Counted from the first letter of the stretch, positions 1 through 10,515 are shown. The stretch: DNA of 64,000 nucleotides from Arthrobacter sp. H16F315 (GCF_024124825.1 NZ_JAMXSS010000002.1:2294001-2358000); one strand, 5' to 3'. Notes: generated by a model from the letters alone, not told the origin. Made by a program: numbers and translations.

Positions 1-125
1 GGGCGGCCGAGGAGGACATGCCCTTTGGTGCGGAGCAAGCCGTCCGCTATGTCCGCCAGCTCGCCGACCTTGCTGCCGCCGTCGACCCCGCCAGCAAGTC
101 CGGGCTCTACGTCTGGACGTCCTGA
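1..125 (+). CDS. 3' end of an upstream gene, function not recognised (partial)
   Basis: An open frame enters the window from the left and ends at TGA 123-125, giving the last 40 residues, which end in LYVWTS. Codon use is GC-rich and typical of the neighbours, so it is probably the tail of a real gene. The fragment is too short to name. In related genomes an amidohydrolase or ffh-linked gene often precedes rpsP, but nothing in these residues proves that. Confidence 0.5.
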   Translation, partial: AAEEDMPFGAEQAVRYVRQLADLAAAVDPASKSGLYVWTS

Positions 126-190
126 CGCGCCGGATGGCCTTTGGCCGGACCGGTTGCGGGTGTCAAGTCGAAATCCCCGCGCTGATCTGG

Positions 191-196
191 CACAAT
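191..196 (+). promoter_or_regulatory. candidate -10 element of the rpsP operon
   Basis: CACAAT sits in the context TGGCACAATGG, between the upstream stop and rpsP. The same TGGCA(A/C)AAT context precedes rplS. No convincing -35 hexamer is seen. This would leave a leader of about 130 nt before rpsP. Confidence 0.35.
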
Positions 197-331
197 GGAC
201 AGGTACTTGATCTGCGTGGCCCCTCTCTCCGCGTCCGGATCTTGTCCTTTTAGAACCCCCTAGTACGGCCCGCCCCACGGGTGCAGAACGCCGGGCTCGA
301 CCCCGTTTCAGAAACAGGAGTGACCACAAAA

Positions 332-754
332 GTGGCCGTAAAGATTCGCCTTAAGCGCTTTGGCAAGATGCGCGCACCGTACTACCGTATCGTCGTCATG
401 GACGCACGCTCCAAGCGTGACGGCCGTGCCATCGAGGAGATCGGCAAGTACCACCCGACCGAAGAGCCCTCGTACATCGAGGTCGACACGGACCGTGCAC
501 AGTACTGGCTCGGCGTCGGCGCACAGCCGTCCGAGCAGGTCGCCGCGATCCTCAAGATCACCGGTGACTGGCAGAAGTTCAAGGGTCTCCCGGGCCAGGA
601 GGGCACCTTGAAGACCAAGGCTCCCAAGGCTGCCTTCGTTACCCCGGAAAAGGGTTCCGTGATTATCCCGGAAGCCATCACCAAGAAGGCCAAGAAGGAC
701 GACGCAGCCGAGGCCCCCGCCGACGCAGCAGCAGAGACCACCGAGGCTGAGTAA
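332..754 (+). CDS. rpsP: 30S ribosomal protein S16
   Basis: Small-subunit ribosomal protein S16, an assembly protein that binds 16S rRNA. The protein starts [19 protein letters not shown], the classic S16 N-terminus, and has the S16 core in residues 1 to about 80. A Lys/Ala/Glu-rich tail follows, as usual in actinobacteria, for 140 aa in total. The GTG at 332 is chosen because AGGAG lies 11 nt upstream and the product then starts exactly at the family N-terminus. An in-frame GTG at 281 would add 17 unconserved residues. It is the first gene of a run with the KH protein one base downstream, then rimM and trmD. Confidence 0.96.
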   Translation: MAVKIRLKRFGKMRAPYYRIVVMDARSKRDGRAIEEIGKYHPTEEPSYIEVDTDRAQYWLGVGAQPSEQVAAILKITGDWQKFKGLPGQEGTLKTKAPKAAFVTPEKGSVIIPEAITKKAKKDDAAEAPADAAAETTEAE

Positions 755-755
755 A

Positions 756-998
756 TTGCTGGCAGAAGCGCTCGAACACCTTGTCCGCGGGATCGTTGAC
801 AGTCCTGAGGATGTCAAGGTCAGTGCGAAGAACAACCGCCGCGGGGACACCCTCGAAGTGCGCGTTCATCAGGACGACCTCGGACGGGTGATCGGCCGCC
901 AGGGCCGCACCGCACGCGCCTTGCGCACTGTGGTGGCGGCGCTGACGGACGGCGAACCGGTCAGGGTCGACGTCGTCGATACCGACCGCCGCCGGTAA
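756..998 (+). CDS. khpA: KH-domain RNA-binding protein (KhpA/YlqC family)
   Basis: Small single-KH-domain RNA-binding protein of 80 aa. The GXXG loop that grips single-stranded RNA is GRQG at residues 47-50, inside the signature RVIGRQGRTARAL. KhpA-type proteins act with KhpB in RNA metabolism and cell-envelope control in Gram-positives, and are also placed next to rpsP in many actinobacteria. It starts at TTG 756, one base after the rpsP stop, so it is almost certainly translationally coupled. No KhpB partner lies in this window. Confidence 0.9.
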   Translation: MLAEALEHLVRGIVDSPEDVKVSAKNNRRGDTLEVRVHQDDLGRVIGRQGRTARALRTVVAALTDGEPVRVDVVDTDRRR

Positions 999-1108
999 CG
1001 CTTTCAGCAGCATTTGTCTTGAGTCCGGCCCCTTCACCAGATAATGGTGGAGGGGCCGGACTGTTTTCCCCGAGATCCACATACCCATTTACCCGAACAG
1101 AGGAACAG

Positions 1109-1723
1109 ATGCAGCTTCAGGTGGCACGAATCGGCAAGCCCCACGGCATCCGCGGCGAAGTGACTGTCCAGGTGCTCACCGATGCGCCCGGCGACCGCTT
1201 CATCCCCGGGACCCAGTTTGTGGTGGAGCCGGCCACAACAGGGACGCTCACCGTCCTCAGTGCCCGCTGGAACAAGGACATTTTGCTGCTTGCGTTCGAA
1301 GAGATCGAGACCCGCAATGAGGCGGAGACCCTCCGCGGCGCCAAACTCTTTGTTGAAACCGAAGAACTCGACGATGATGACGATGATGAAGGCTGGTACG
1401 AGCACGAGCTCGAAGGCCTGGAGGTGCGCGTCGGGGACGCGGTGGTCGGCAAGGTCTCCGGCCTCCGGACCCTTCCGGTCCAGGACCTGCTCGTTGTCAC
1501 CGCTGCCGACGGCACAGAAGTGCTGATCCCGTTTGTGGAGCAGATTGTCCCCGAGGTCAATGTCGGGGAAGGCTACGTCCTGGTCACCCCGCCGCCGGGA
1601 CTCTTTGAGGTCAATGCCGAGGACGAGGCCAAGACCGGCGACACGCCGGCGTCCGCCCCCGCGTCCACCGCCCCCGCGTCGTCCGCTGCGGCAGTGTCCG
1701 GCGACGCAGGAGACGTCGCCTAA
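1109..1723 (+). CDS. rimM: 16S rRNA processing protein RimM
   Basis: Ribosome maturation factor needed for late assembly of the 30S head domain; it binds S19. The 204-aa protein has the RimM N-terminal barrel (KPHGIRGEV near residues 9-17) to about residue 88, then an acidic Asp-rich linker and a PRC barrel to about residue 175. The C-terminus is a low-complexity Ala/Pro/Ser tail common in GC-rich actinobacteria. ATG 1109 is preceded by AGAGGAA; the longer open frame from 1019 lacks conservation. It abuts trmD with no gap. Confidence 0.95.
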   Translation: MQLQVARIGKPHGIRGEVTVQVLTDAPGDRFIPGTQFVVEPATTGTLTVLSARWNKDILLLAFEEIETRNEAETLRGAKLFVETEELDDDDDDEGWYEHELEGLEVRVGDAVVGKVSGLRTLPVQDLLVVTAADGTEVLIPFVEQIVPEVNVGEGYVLVTPPPGLFEVNAEDEAKTGDTPASAPASTAPASSAAAVSGDAGDVA

Positions 1724-2533
1724 ATGAGGATCGACGTCGTCAGCATCTTCCCCGAGTACCTGGCACCGTTGGAACTGTCATTGATTGGCAAGGCCCGCCA
1801 GGACGGGCTGCTGGAGCTCAACGTCCACGACCTCCGCGGGTTCACCACGGACCGGCACCGAACCGTTGACGACACCCCGTACGGCGGCGGAGCCGGCATG
1901 GTCATGAAGCCCGAACCTTGGGCCCAGGCCTTGGCCGCCGTCGCTGCGGACCGGCCGGTCGGCGCAGCGAAGCCGGTCCTGATCGTGCCGTCGCCGGCGG
2001 GGGAGCGGTTCAGCCAGGCCACGGCCCACAAGCTGGCTGAGGAAGACCGGCTGGTGTTCGCCTGCGGACGCTACGAGGGCATCGACGAGCGCGTGATGGA
2101 ATGGGCCGTCGAACACTTCGACGTGCGCCCCATGAGCCTGGGCGACTACGTGCTCAACGGCGGCGAAGTGGCGGTCCTGGCGATGGTGGAGGCCATCGGA
2201 CGCTTGTTGCCCGGCGTCGTCGGCAACCCCGAATCCCTCGTCGAGGAATCGCACTCGGACGGGCTGCTCGAGTACCCCGTCTACACCAAGCCCGCCAGCT
2301 GGCGGGATCGTGAGGTTCCGGCGGTGCTGCTCAGCGGCAACCACGGCAAGATCGCCCAGTGGCGCCGGCACGAGCAGTACCGGCGTACCGCCGAACGCCG
2401 TCCGGACCTGCTTGCGGAGTTCGACGCCGGCAAGCTGCCGCGCGCGGACCGTACCGCTTTCGCGGACCTGGGATACAACGTCGTCGACGGCCGCCTGCTG
2501 CGCCGCGCCGACGCCGGCGGCCAATCCGATTGA
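1724..2533 (+). CDS. trmD: tRNA (guanine37-N1)-methyltransferase
   Basis: SPOUT-family enzyme that methylates G37 of tRNAs using S-adenosylmethionine, preventing +1 frameshifting. The 269-aa protein shows the knot signatures YEGIDERV (residues 117-124) and GDYVLNGGE (140-148), plus [10 protein letters not shown] near residue 50. Its ATG follows the rimM TAA directly, so the two are coupled. Length and motifs are normal for the family. Confidence 0.97.
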   Translation: MRIDVVSIFPEYLAPLELSLIGKARQDGLLELNVHDLRGFTTDRHRTVDDTPYGGGAGMVMKPEPWAQALAAVAADRPVGAAKPVLIVPSPAGERFSQATAHKLAEEDRLVFACGRYEGIDERVMEWAVEHFDVRPMSLGDYVLNGGEVAVLAMVEAIGRLLPGVVGNPESLVEESHSDGLLEYPVYTKPASWRDREVPAVLLSGNHGKIAQWRRHEQYRRTAERRPDLLAEFDAGKLPRADRTAFADLGYNVVDGRLLRRADAGGQSD

Positions 2534-2538
2534 CCGGA

Positions 2539-2568
2539 TTGGCTGGATGGCCCCGGGTGTGGCAAAAT
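2539..2568 (+). promoter_or_regulatory. candidate rplS promoter
   Basis: TTGGCT (2539-2544) and CAAAAT (2563-2568) are 18 bases apart. The -10 region reads TGGCAAAATTAG, like the context upstream of rpsP. It would give a leader of about 190 nt before rplS, long enough for leader regulation, although no known ribosomal-protein leader motif is evident. Confidence 0.4.
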
Positions 2569-2763
2569 TAGTCCTTGTGCCTGCTGGGTTGCGAACCTGC
2601 CACAGGGGGAGCGTCACCAACAGCGCGGCACCCCGGCTCGGTCAATTCCTGACAGGGCCGGAGCGACACTTTTTCGGCGGGAATTTCCGGGCCGCTCTTG
2701 CGCCCGGGCTTGGCCGCCGTGACCTAACGTGAAGGACCTGTGGCGTTCACCAGGAGTGAATCA

Positions 2764-3123
2764 ATGCATATCCTCGATTCCGTAGACGCAGCCTCGCTGC
2801 GCACCGATGTTCCGACGTTCCGCGCGGGTGACACCCTCAAGGTTCACGTGAACATCATCGAAGGCAAGAACTCCCGTGTCCAGGTATTCCAGGGCTTTGT
2901 CCTGGGCCGCCACGGCGACGGTCTCCGCGAAACCTTCACCGTCCGCAAGGTCTCCTTCGGCGTCGGTGTGGAGCGTACCTTCCCGGTGCACTCCCCGATC
3001 ATCGACAAGATCGAACTCGTCTCCAAGGGCGACGTGCGCCGCGCCAAGCTGTACTACATGCGCAACCTGCGTGGCAAGGCCGCGAAGATCAAGGAAAAGC
3101 GCGACTTCCAGCCCGCAAAGTAA
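2764..3123 (+). CDS. rplS: 50S ribosomal protein L19
   Basis: Large-subunit ribosomal protein at the 30S-50S interface. The 119-aa protein has the L19 motifs [12 protein letters not shown] and [11 protein letters not shown] and ends in the basic AKIKEKRDF region. ATG 2764 is chosen over an in-frame GTG at 2740 because AGGAG at 2752-2756 is 7 nt upstream and the product then matches normal L19 length. A 230-nt gap with a promoter-like element separates it from trmD. Confidence 0.97.
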   Translation: MHILDSVDAASLRTDVPTFRAGDTLKVHVNIIEGKNSRVQVFQGFVLGRHGDGLRETFTVRKVSFGVGVERTFPVHSPIIDKIELVSKGDVRRAKLYYMRNLRGKAAKIKEKRDFQPAK

Positions 3124-3224
3124 GTCCTTCCGGACTACTAGTGGTCCACCGACCGTGTCCGGCCAGCGCCGGAACATCCGTGATAGCGCTGTTTGCGTCA
3201 TAAATGCGCTGGAGGATACGGATC

Positions 3225-3904
3225 ATGGAACACACACAACGCCAGCCCAGGAAACTCGGCTGGCGTTTTGTGTTGCTGGCCGTGTTGCTGGCCGTGCTCA
3301 TCAGCGGCCTGGTCCGCTCGGTCTGGCTCGACGTCTACTACATCCCCTCCGCGTCGATGGAGCCGCTCCTCCGCGAGGGGGACAGGATCCTGGTGTCCCG
3401 AACGGACTTCCGGGCCGAGCCGGTGGGCCGCGGCGACGTCGTTGTCTTCGACGGCCGCGGCTCTTTCGCCCCGCTCAACAGCGGCAACGGCCCGGTGCTG
3501 GACTTTCTCAGCGGCGTGGGGCATTGGGTCGGCGTGTCAGGTGCAGATGAAAGCTACGTCAAACGCGTCATCGGGCTTCCCGGTGACCAGGTGGTCTGCT
3601 GCGACGCCGGCGGCCACCTCACAGTCAACGGCCAGCAAGTTGCGGAACCCTATCTGTACGGGGGGACGTCCCAAGCGAACTGAAATTCTCCGTGCTCGTT
3701 CCGCCCGGCCGCCTCTGGCTGATGGGGGACCACCGCTCCCTGTCCGCCGATTCCCGCAGCCTTCTGGGCGCCCCAGGCGGGGGCATGGTGCCGCTGGAGC
3801 GCGTGATTGGCAGGCCGGTTCAGATCATTTGGCCGCTTGATAGATTTGCAGCACTAGCTCGGCCGTCCGCGGCCACCACCACGACAGCGAAGAACGGACA
3901 GTAG
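3225..3904 (+). CDS. lepB: signal peptidase I, first paralog, frameshifted
   Basis: Membrane-anchored serine protease that cleaves Sec signal peptides. The N-terminal part has a membrane anchor (about residues 14-31), the catalytic serine in SASMEP (Ser44) and the general-base lysine in YVKRVIGLPGD (Lys113). The frame stops at TGA 3681-3683. The missing box with GDHRSLSADSR resumes in another frame and ends at 3904. Adding one G to the G6 run at 3660-3665 joins the parts into about 226 aa. I infer a sequencing indel or recent mutation. It abuts a second, intact lepB. The start has GGAGGA 8 nt upstream. Confidence 0.85.
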
Positions 3905-4750
3905 ATGCCCGAGACCGGACCCCGGAATCCCGATCCGCAGGGCCAGGACGAGCCTTGGGTTGTTTCCTCGGCAATCCCAGCCAGGGATCACGCTGCGGAC
4001 CTTCCGGCCGCGGGCGGACCCGCCCATGCGGGTCGCGCGTCGAAGCGTGCACGCAAGGCGGAAGCCCAGGAGCGGCACAGTCCGCTGTTTCTTTGGGTGA
4101 AGGAAGTGGCCACCGTGGTGCTCGTCGCCATTGTGCTCTCCTTCCTGATCAAGACCTTCCTTTTCAGGGCCTTCTATATTCCGTCCGAGTCAATGGTCAA
4201 CACCCTGGACGTCAACGACCGCATCTTCGTGAACCTTCTGGTCCCGGAACCGTTCGCCTTGGAGCGCGGCGACGTCGTGGTGTTCAAGGACACCCAGGGC
4301 TGGCTGGTTCCTGCGGCACAGAAGGCGGCTGGCCCGTTCAGCTGGGCGCAGGACGGTCTGACATTTATCGGTCTGCTGCCGGACAACTCGGAGCAGCACC
4401 TGGTGAAGCGCGTGGTGGGGCTTCCGGGCGACCATGTGGTCTGCTGCGATGCCGGAGGCCGGCTGATGGTTAACGGCGCGCCGCTGGACGAGTCCTACAT
4501 CAACCCCGCCGAGGTGCCCCAGGCCCGCGACTTCGATGTTGTGGTTCCCGAAGGCAAGGTTTGGGTCATGGGCGATAACAGGAATCATTCAGCGGACTCG
4601 CGCGCCCACCCGGACAGCAACGGAGGCTTCGTCAACATCGCCGACATCGAAGGAAGGGCGGCCGTCATTGCGTGGCCGCTGAACCGCATCGGCGGCCTCG
4701 ACAACTACCCCGACGTGTTCCGCGACGTCCCTGCGCCGGCCGGAAAGTAG
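3905..4750 (+). CDS. lepB: signal peptidase I, second paralog
   Basis: Intact signal peptidase I of 281 aa. A charged cytoplasmic N-terminus of about 60 residues precedes one membrane segment (about 62-88). Catalytic Ser96 lies in IPSESM, Lys168 in [10 protein letters not shown], and the box-E motif [11 protein letters not shown] is near residues 222-232. The active site faces the outside of the membrane. It starts immediately after the stop of the first lepB, so the pair forms a tandem operon. Tandem signal peptidases next to rplS and rnhB are common in this family. Confidence 0.94.
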   Translation: MPETGPRNPDPQGQDEPWVVSSAIPARDHAADLPAAGGPAHAGRASKRARKAEAQERHSPLFLWVKEVATVVLVAIVLSFLIKTFLFRAFYIPSESMVNTLDVNDRIFVNLLVPEPFALERGDVVVFKDTQGWLVPAAQKAAGPFSWAQDGLTFIGLLPDNSEQHLVKRVVGLPGDHVVCCDAGGRLMVNGAPLDESYINPAEVPQARDFDVVVPEGKVWVMGDNRNHSADSRAHPDSNGGFVNIADIEGRAAVIAWPLNRIGGLDNYPDVFRDVPAPAGK

Positions 4751-4761
4751 CGGCAGCAGCG

Positions 4762-5427
4762 ATGTCCCAAGCCCCCACCCTCGACTACGAGCGCCGCTTC
4801 CGAAATGCGGGCGCCCGACTCGTCGCGGGCGTTGACGAGGTGGGCCGCGGCGCCCTCGCCGGACCCGTCAGCGTGGGAATCACGGTGGTGGACCTCGAGC
4901 AGCAGGTGCTGCTCGCCGACGTTAGGGACAGCAAGCTGCTTAAGGTGGCGGACCGTGAGCGGCTGGTGCCGCTGGTCCGGAGCTGGAGTGTGGCCAACGC
5001 CGTTGGGCACGCCACGGCGAAAGAGATCGACGACGTCGGCATCGTCGCGGCGCTGCGGCTCGCCGGCACCCGTGCCTGGCTCGCCGTCCTCGCCACCGGG
5101 GTCACCCCTGACGTTGTGCTGCTGGACGGCAGCCACAACTGGCTCTCGCCGGTGGCCCAGCCATCCCTGTTCGACGACGGCCCGGTGGAACCGGGCTGCG
5201 ACGCGCCGGTGCACACACTGGTCAAGGCGGACATGCAGTGCCTGAGTGTCGCGGCTGCATCCATCCTGGCCAAAGTCGAACGCGACGGCATCATGCGCGC
5301 GCTGCACAGCGAATACCCGGCCTTCGGCTGGGACGTCAACAAGGGCTACGGCACGGCCATACACAAGGATGCGCTCCGAGCCGCCGGGCCCACGCCGTAC
5401 CACCGGGTGAGCTGGCAGCTGCTCTAG
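4762..5427 (+). CDS. rnhB: ribonuclease HII
   Basis: Cleaves the RNA strand of RNA:DNA hybrids and single embedded ribonucleotides. The 221-aa protein keeps the DEDD metal site: Asp25 and Glu26 in GVDEVGRG, Asp122 in LDGSHNW, and Asp157 in VKADMQ. ATG 4762 is 11 bases after the lepB stop. In-frame upstream sequence from 4672 overlaps lepB and is not conserved. It is probably co-transcribed with the two lepB genes. Confidence 0.95.
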   Translation: MSQAPTLDYERRFRNAGARLVAGVDEVGRGALAGPVSVGITVVDLEQQVLLADVRDSKLLKVADRERLVPLVRSWSVANAVGHATAKEIDDVGIVAALRLAGTRAWLAVLATGVTPDVVLLDGSHNWLSPVAQPSLFDDGPVEPGCDAPVHTLVKADMQCLSVAAASILAKVERDGIMRALHSEYPAFGWDVNKGYGTAIHKDALRAAGPTPYHRVSWQLL

Positions 5428-5554
5428 TCACCGCACCGGCGCCGGTTAGCACACCTGCCGCCGGGGCGACTGCGGGACCGCCGGGGAGGGGCCGGGGCCC
5501 GCCGCGGGACGGACCGTGGCGCGCGGGCCACGCCGGATGGTGCAAGATGGAAGT

Positions 5555-5881
5555 ATGAGTGCCGAGGACCTTGAAAACTATGAAACCGACATGGAGCTGC
5601 AGCTTTACCGCGAATACCGCGACGTTGTCGGCCTGTTCAGCTATGTGGTCGAGACCGAACGGCGCTTCTATTTGGCCAACCATGTTGACCTGCAGGCCCG
5701 CAGTGCCGACGGCGAGGTCTATTTCGACCTGACGCTCCAGGACGCCTGGGTCTGGGACGTCTACCGCTCCGCCCGCTTCGTCAAGAGCGTCCGCGTGATT
5801 ACCTTCAAGGACGTCAACGTCGAAGAGCTCCCGCGAAACGAGGAGCTCGGCCTCCCCAAGGTCGGCGACCTGGGGAACTGA
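5555..5881 (+). CDS. DUF2469 family protein
   Basis: A 108-aa acidic protein beginning MSAEDLENYETDMELQLYR, the hallmark of the actinobacterial DUF2469 family. It has no signal peptide or membrane segment. Function is unknown. The family is typically found between rnhB and yraN, as here, so the order supports the call. The ATG at 5555 gives the conserved start; only a weak ribosome site (GGAAG) precedes it. Confidence 0.9.
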   Translation: MSAEDLENYETDMELQLYREYRDVVGLFSYVVETERRFYLANHVDLQARSADGEVYFDLTLQDAWVWDVYRSARFVKSVRVITFKDVNVEELPRNEELGLPKVGDLGN

Positions 5882-6017
5882 CCCGGTTTGCCGGCGATGA
5901 CCGCGGTACTGCCGGGGCGGCTGCCTACTCCTCTGTCCACCGCTTTCTTCGCCGTGGTTTTCCACATAGCGTCCTGACGCCCTAGGCTGCCCAGCGGCGC
6001 CGCCGCACGCTGGTTAC

Positions 6018-6374
6018 ATGAGAGCTAAAGACGTGCTGGGCCGGCGGGGCGAGGAGTTCGCGGCCGGATACCTGGAAGCCCGCGGCATGCGGATCCTGGA
6101 CCGCAACTGGCGGTGTTCCGAGGGCGAAGTAGACATAGTTGCCCTCGACGGCGACACCCTGGTCATCGCAGAGGTGAAGACTCGCAGCTCCCTGGCCTAC
6201 GGGCATCCTTTCGAAGCCGTCGGCGTGGACAAACTGGCCCGGCTGCACCGCCTCGCTTCCGCGTGGTGCCGCGACCACAGCCGGCGGGCACCGCTGCGCC
6301 GACTGGATGTAATTGCTGTCCTCGACGACGGCATCGGCGATCCCACTGTCGAACACCTCAAAGGGGTGGGATAG
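6018..6374 (+). CDS. YraN/UPF0102 family nuclease-like protein
   Basis: A 118-aa protein of the UPF0102 family with a Holliday-junction-resolvase-like fold. The putative PD-(D/E)xK site is visible as GEVDIVALDG (Asp39) and AEVKT (Glu52, Lys54). It is 1 nt from comM (TAG then GTG), forming a yraN-comM-dprA unit typical of actinobacteria and implicated in handling incoming or damaged DNA. The exact role is unproven. Confidence 0.92.
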   Translation: MRAKDVLGRRGEEFAAGYLEARGMRILDRNWRCSEGEVDIVALDGDTLVIAEVKTRSSLAYGHPFEAVGVDKLARLHRLASAWCRDHSRRAPLRRLDVIAVLDDGIGDPTVEHLKGVG

Positions 6375-7935
6375 GTGGCTCTCGGACGGAGCTACTCCGT
6401 GGCGCTTGTGGGGCTCAACGGCTACATCGTTGAAGTCGAAGCCGACATCGGCCAGACCCTCCCGGCGTTCATCATTTTGGGCCTGCCCGACGCGTCCCTG
6501 AACGAAGCGAAGGAACGGATCCGCAGCGCCGCCCAGAACTCGGGCATTCCGCTGAGCCGACGGAAAATCACGGCCAACCTCATCCCGGCGTCGCTGCCAA
6601 AACGCGGCTCCGGCTTCGACCTAGCCATCGCCATGGCGGTCCTGCTGGCCTCCAATGATGTGCGCTCCACCGGCCGGACAGTGTTCATCGCGGAACTGGG
6701 GCTGGATGGCCGGCTGCGGCCCGTCCGCGGGGTTCTTCCCGCCGTGATGGCTGCTGTGCGGGCAGGCTACTGCGACATTGTTGTGGCGCGGGCAAACGCC
6801 GCCGAAGCAGAACTCGTGCCCGGCGCGCGGGTGCATGGTTACGCCACCCTGGCCCGGCTGGCCTTCGATTTCGGTGCTGATCCGCAGGATTTGGCCCTCG
6901 ACTTCGAGCCCGAGCCCGAGCCCGATCCCGGGACCGGTGAACCTCGGGCCGAAGCAGAGGGGCCGAACCTCACACCACCGGATATGTGCGACGTTTCCGG
7001 CCAGGCGGATGCCCGCAGGGCGCTGGAAGTCGCCGCCGCCGGCGCTCACCATCTGCTTTTGACCGGTCCGCCGGGAGCCGGGAAAACGATGCTGGCCGAG
7101 CGGCTTCCCGGCCTCCTGCCGGACCTTGGTGACGCCGAGGCCATGGAAGTCACTGCCATCCATTCGCTCTGCTCACTGGCCTCGTCCTCCCTCCAACTGG
7201 TGCGCAGGCCGCCGTATGAGAACCCCCACCACACCGCCACCTCAGCGGCCATAATCGGCGGTGGCTCCGGGCTGCCCCGGCCCGGGGCCGCTTCCCGGGC
7301 GCATCGCGGTGTGCTGTTCCTCGATGAGGCGCCGGAATACGAGCGCCGGGTCCTGGATGCGCTCCGGCAGCCGCTGGAGAGCGGCGAACTCGTACTGCAC
7401 CGCTCGGCTGGGACGGCGGCGTACCCTGCCCGCTTCCAGCTTGTTCTCGCGGCTAATCCGTGTCCCTGCGGCAAGGGCACAGGCAAAGGAATTGACTGCA
7501 TTTGTACCCCGACGATGCGCCGGCGGTATCTGGCCCGAATGTCCGGGCCGCTGCTGGACAGGGTCGACATCCAGCTGCAGGTGGAGCGGGTGTCGTTGGC
7601 CGATTTCGGCCAGCCCGGGGTGGAGGAGGATACCGCCACCATTGCGTCCCGTGTCCGGGCCGCCCGGACACGGCAGCTTCAGCGGCTGCTGCCGTTCGGC
7701 TTGGAGACTAACGCCCAGGTGCCCGGTCGTGTGCTCCGGGGAGCCCTCCGCCTCAGTGCTCCCGCCACCCGGATCCTGGACCACGCCCTGGAGCGCGGGA
7801 TGCTGACCGCCCGCGGTTACGACCGGGTGTTGCGCCTGGCTTGGACCGTGGCGGATCTTGCCGAACACGACATCCCGGGCTGCAGACGACATCGGGCTGG
7901 CTCTCAGCCTCCGGCAGGCAACCCTTGCTGCCTGA
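6375..7935 (+). CDS. comM: YifB/ComM family Mg-chelatase-like AAA+ ATPase, frameshifted near the 3' end
   Basis: Helicase-like AAA+ protein that promotes branch migration during natural transformation in other bacteria. It has an N-terminal Lon-protease-like fold, Walker A GPPGAGKT (about residues 231-238), Walker B LFLDEAPE (about 314) and a Cys cluster (CPCG...CICTP). After LAEHDIPG the frame runs off into an unrelated tail to 8015. Removing T7881 restores ADDIGLALSLRQATLAA and a stop at 7933-7935, giving the usual length of about 519 aa. I infer a one-base insertion. It starts at GTG directly after yraN. Confidence 0.87.
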
Positions 7936-8001
7936 GTGCCCCCCCTGCCGGCACGGTCAAGCCGCAGCCCCTATCCAGCCATCGTGTAAAAGGACGCCAC
8001 C

Positions 8002-9193
8002 ATGACAGAGAATGAACGGACTGCCCGGGCGGCGTTGTCGCGGCTTTTTTGAGCCGCAGGACTGCACCGGCCTGGCTCTGGTGCGCATCGCCGGCGCTGC
8101 GGATGCGCTAAGGATTGCTACCGGTGAGATTCACACCGGCACGGAACTGGAGCGTGACATATTTCTCCTCCTGGAGGAGACCGGGTCCGCCGGCGGCTGG
8201 ACGGGGCTGGCGACGGCCCGGAAGCGCTGGGCACCGCGAGTCCAGGACTTGGCCCCGGAACGCGACCTTGCCACCATCCTGAGGCTTGGCGGGCGCCTGG
8301 TCATCCCCTCCGACGAACTATGGCCCCGCCAGTTGGCAGACCTCGGACTGCAGGAGCCGATCTGTCTGTGGTGGCGAGGAAATGAACAGGAGCTGCCGCC
8401 GCCTGCCACATCCGTTGCACTGGTCGGCTCGAGGGACAGCACCTCCTACGGCGCCTCCGTAACAGGCGATCTCGCGTATTCACTGGCGCAGCGGGGGTTC
8501 ACCATTATCTCGGGCGGCGCCTACGGGATCGATGCACACGCCCACCGAGCCGCCCTCGCCGGCGGAACCGACGGCGGCCTGCCTACCATCGCCGTGATGG
8601 CAGGGGGAGTGGACCGCTTCTATCCCGCCGGCAATGAGGACCTGCTGCGGACCGTCGCGAACCAGGGGGCAGTCCTGGCCGAGGTTCCACCCGGTTCTGC
8701 CCCGACGCGGTACAGATTCCTGCAACGGAACCGGCTGATCGCCGCGCTGGCCTCGGTCACGGTTGTGGTGGAGGCCCGGTGGAGGTCGGGCGCGCTGAAC
8801 ACGGCCCACCACGCGGAAACGTTGGGCCGGGCCGTCGGGGCAGTTCCCGGCTCGGTGCACAGCGCCAACTCCGCAGGTTGCCATCGGCTGCTCCGGGAAG
8901 GCGGTGCAGTCTGCGTCACTGACGCGGGGGAGATTGCGGAGCTTGCCTCTCCCAGCGGCGAATCGTTGCCCGAGGAAAAAACCGGCCCCGCAGCAGTCCA
9001 GGATGGGCTGACGCTGGAGGACCTGATCCTGCTCGACGCCCTGCCGCTGCGGACCACAACCTCGGTGGACAAGCTCACCACCGTCGCGGGACTCAGCCTC
9101 GATTCCGTCCGCGCGGGCCTGGGCCGGCTCGGGCTGCTGGGACTGGCCGAAGCGCACCGCGGCGGCTGGAAGCGGTCCGGGAAGGCCGGTTGA
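8002..9193 (+). CDS. dprA: DNA-processing protein DprA, frameshifted near the 5' end
   Basis: Rossmann-fold protein that loads RecA on incoming single-stranded DNA. Core motifs are VGSRDSTSYG and SGGAYGIDAHAHRAAL, followed by a winged-helix-like C-terminus (SLDSVRAGLGRLGLLG). Reading from ATG 8002 gives MTENERTARAALSRLF, then a stop at TGA 8050, while the family sequence EPQDCTGLALVRIAG continues one frame over. The T6 run at 8045-8050 carries one base too many. Restored length is about 396 aa. An out-of-frame ATG at 8012 could serve as an alternative start if the sequence is correct. Confidence 0.85.
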
Positions 9194-9292
9194 GGGTCCG
9201 GGGGCATGGCCGGGAGTGCCACGGAGGGCAGCCGACCAACGGCTCGCCGTCGGGCTCCCTGACCACGGGGCGATTCCTGCGAGAGTAGGGGA

Positions 9293-10219
9293 GTGTCCAC
9301 ACAGCAGATCCCGGCCGCACTGGCCACCGCCGGCCAGCGCTTCGGCCGTTACCTGGAGGCCGAACGCGGCCGATCTCCCCATACGGTGCGCGCCTACCTC
9401 TCCGACGTCGGTTCTCTTCTGGAGTTTGCCGCCTCTGAAGGAGTGGAGGAGCTGCCCGGATTGGAGCTTGGCACTTTGCGGCGCTGGCTCGGCGCCCAAA
9501 GCGAAGCGGGCATCTCCCGTGCCACCTTGGCCCGCCGCTCCGCCACCGCCCGCGCCTTCACCGCCTGGGCTGTCCGCGAAGAACTCATCGTCGCTGACCC
9601 CGCGCTGCGGTTGAAGGCGCCCAAGCGGGAGAAGTCGCTGCCCGGGGTGCTGCACCAGCAGCAGGTCCTTCGGCTGGTTGGAAACGCGGAATCCGCGGCA
9701 GCCGAGGGTGGACCCGTCCCGCTGCGCAACCGGGCCATGGTTGAGCTGCTCTACGCCACCGGCATCCGGGTCGGTGAGTTGGCAGGCCTAGACGTGGACG
9801 ACCTCGATCCCGACCGCAGGACCCTGCGGGTACTGGGCAAAGGCAACAAGGAACGGACGGTGCCGTACGGGCTTCCCGCTGCGCTCGCCGTCGACGACTG
9901 GCTCCGCCGCGGCCGGCGCGTCCTAGCCACTGACACCTCCGGTCCCGCGCTGTTCCTGGGTGCGCGCGGTAAACGGGTCGACCAGCGGCAGGTCCGCAGC
10001 GTCGTCCACGACCTCTTGGAAGCTCTGGGGGACACCGCAGCCACCGGACCGCACGCCCTCCGGCACTCTGCCGCCACGCACTTGCTCGACGGCGGGGCCG
10101 ACCTCCGCGCCGTGCAGGAAATCCTGGGCCACAGTAGCCTGGCCACCACCCAGATCTACACCCATGTCTCCGTCGAGCGGCTTCGGCAGAGCTATCAGCA
10201 GGCCCATCCGCGCGCCTGA
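9293..10219 (+). CDS. xerC: tyrosine recombinase XerC
   Basis: Site-specific tyrosine recombinase that resolves chromosome dimers at dif. The 308-aa protein has an N-terminal SAM-like DNA-binding domain. The catalytic set is visible: Arg in TGIRVGEL (about 157), HALRH (about 253-257), His in LGHSS (about 280) and the nucleophile Tyr in TQIYTHV (about 288). It starts at GTG 9293. Placement after dprA is usual in Micrococcaceae. No dif-like site was recognised nearby. Confidence 0.9.
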   Translation: MSTQQIPAALATAGQRFGRYLEAERGRSPHTVRAYLSDVGSLLEFAASEGVEELPGLELGTLRRWLGAQSEAGISRATLARRSATARAFTAWAVREELIVADPALRLKAPKREKSLPGVLHQQQVLRLVGNAESAAAEGGPVPLRNRAMVELLYATGIRVGELAGLDVDDLDPDRRTLRVLGKGNKERTVPYGLPAALAVDDWLRRGRRVLATDTSGPALFLGARGKRVDQRQVRSVVHDLLEALGDTAATGPHALRHSAATHLLDGGADLRAVQEILGHSSLATTQIYTHVSVERLRQSYQQAHPRA

Positions 10220-10515
10220 TCCCGTCGCCGCGCGTCGGCCCGGCGAGCGGGACCGGTCCCGGAGGTTACGCTGTGCGGCGCGCCGGGAAAGACGCGCCGC
10301 ACTGCACTGGCGTAATGCGGTAGCGTACGGCAGAATGAGACTCACGCCCGGCAACTTTCAAGTGCCGCTTGAAGCTCTTAGCCTCCAGCAGCACCAGGAA
10401 CCGGGCCCTAATTTAATAGTCTGGCGAGGACCATCCGCAGCGCGGAACCGAGCAAGAGACACACATCCAGGCAGAGGTCGTTGGGGAAGACGTACCTACA
10501 GCTATGGAGGATGGA

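Noticed and set aside
2569..2763. A known ribosomal-protein leader riboregulator before rplS
   Set aside because: The leader is long and GC-rich, but I could not match it to a defined L19 leader structure; covariance-model search would be needed.
3660..3665. Programmed ribosomal frameshifting at the G6 run of lepB
   Set aside because: The same kind of defect recurs at many homopolymers in different genes and in both directions, which fits sequence error rather than a specific recoding signal.
8050..8052. Possible selenocysteine or programmed recoding at the in-frame TGA of dprA
   Set aside because: A one-base excess in T6 explains it, the frame changes at the same place, and twelve similar indels occur in unrelated genes; no SECIS-like structure was noted.
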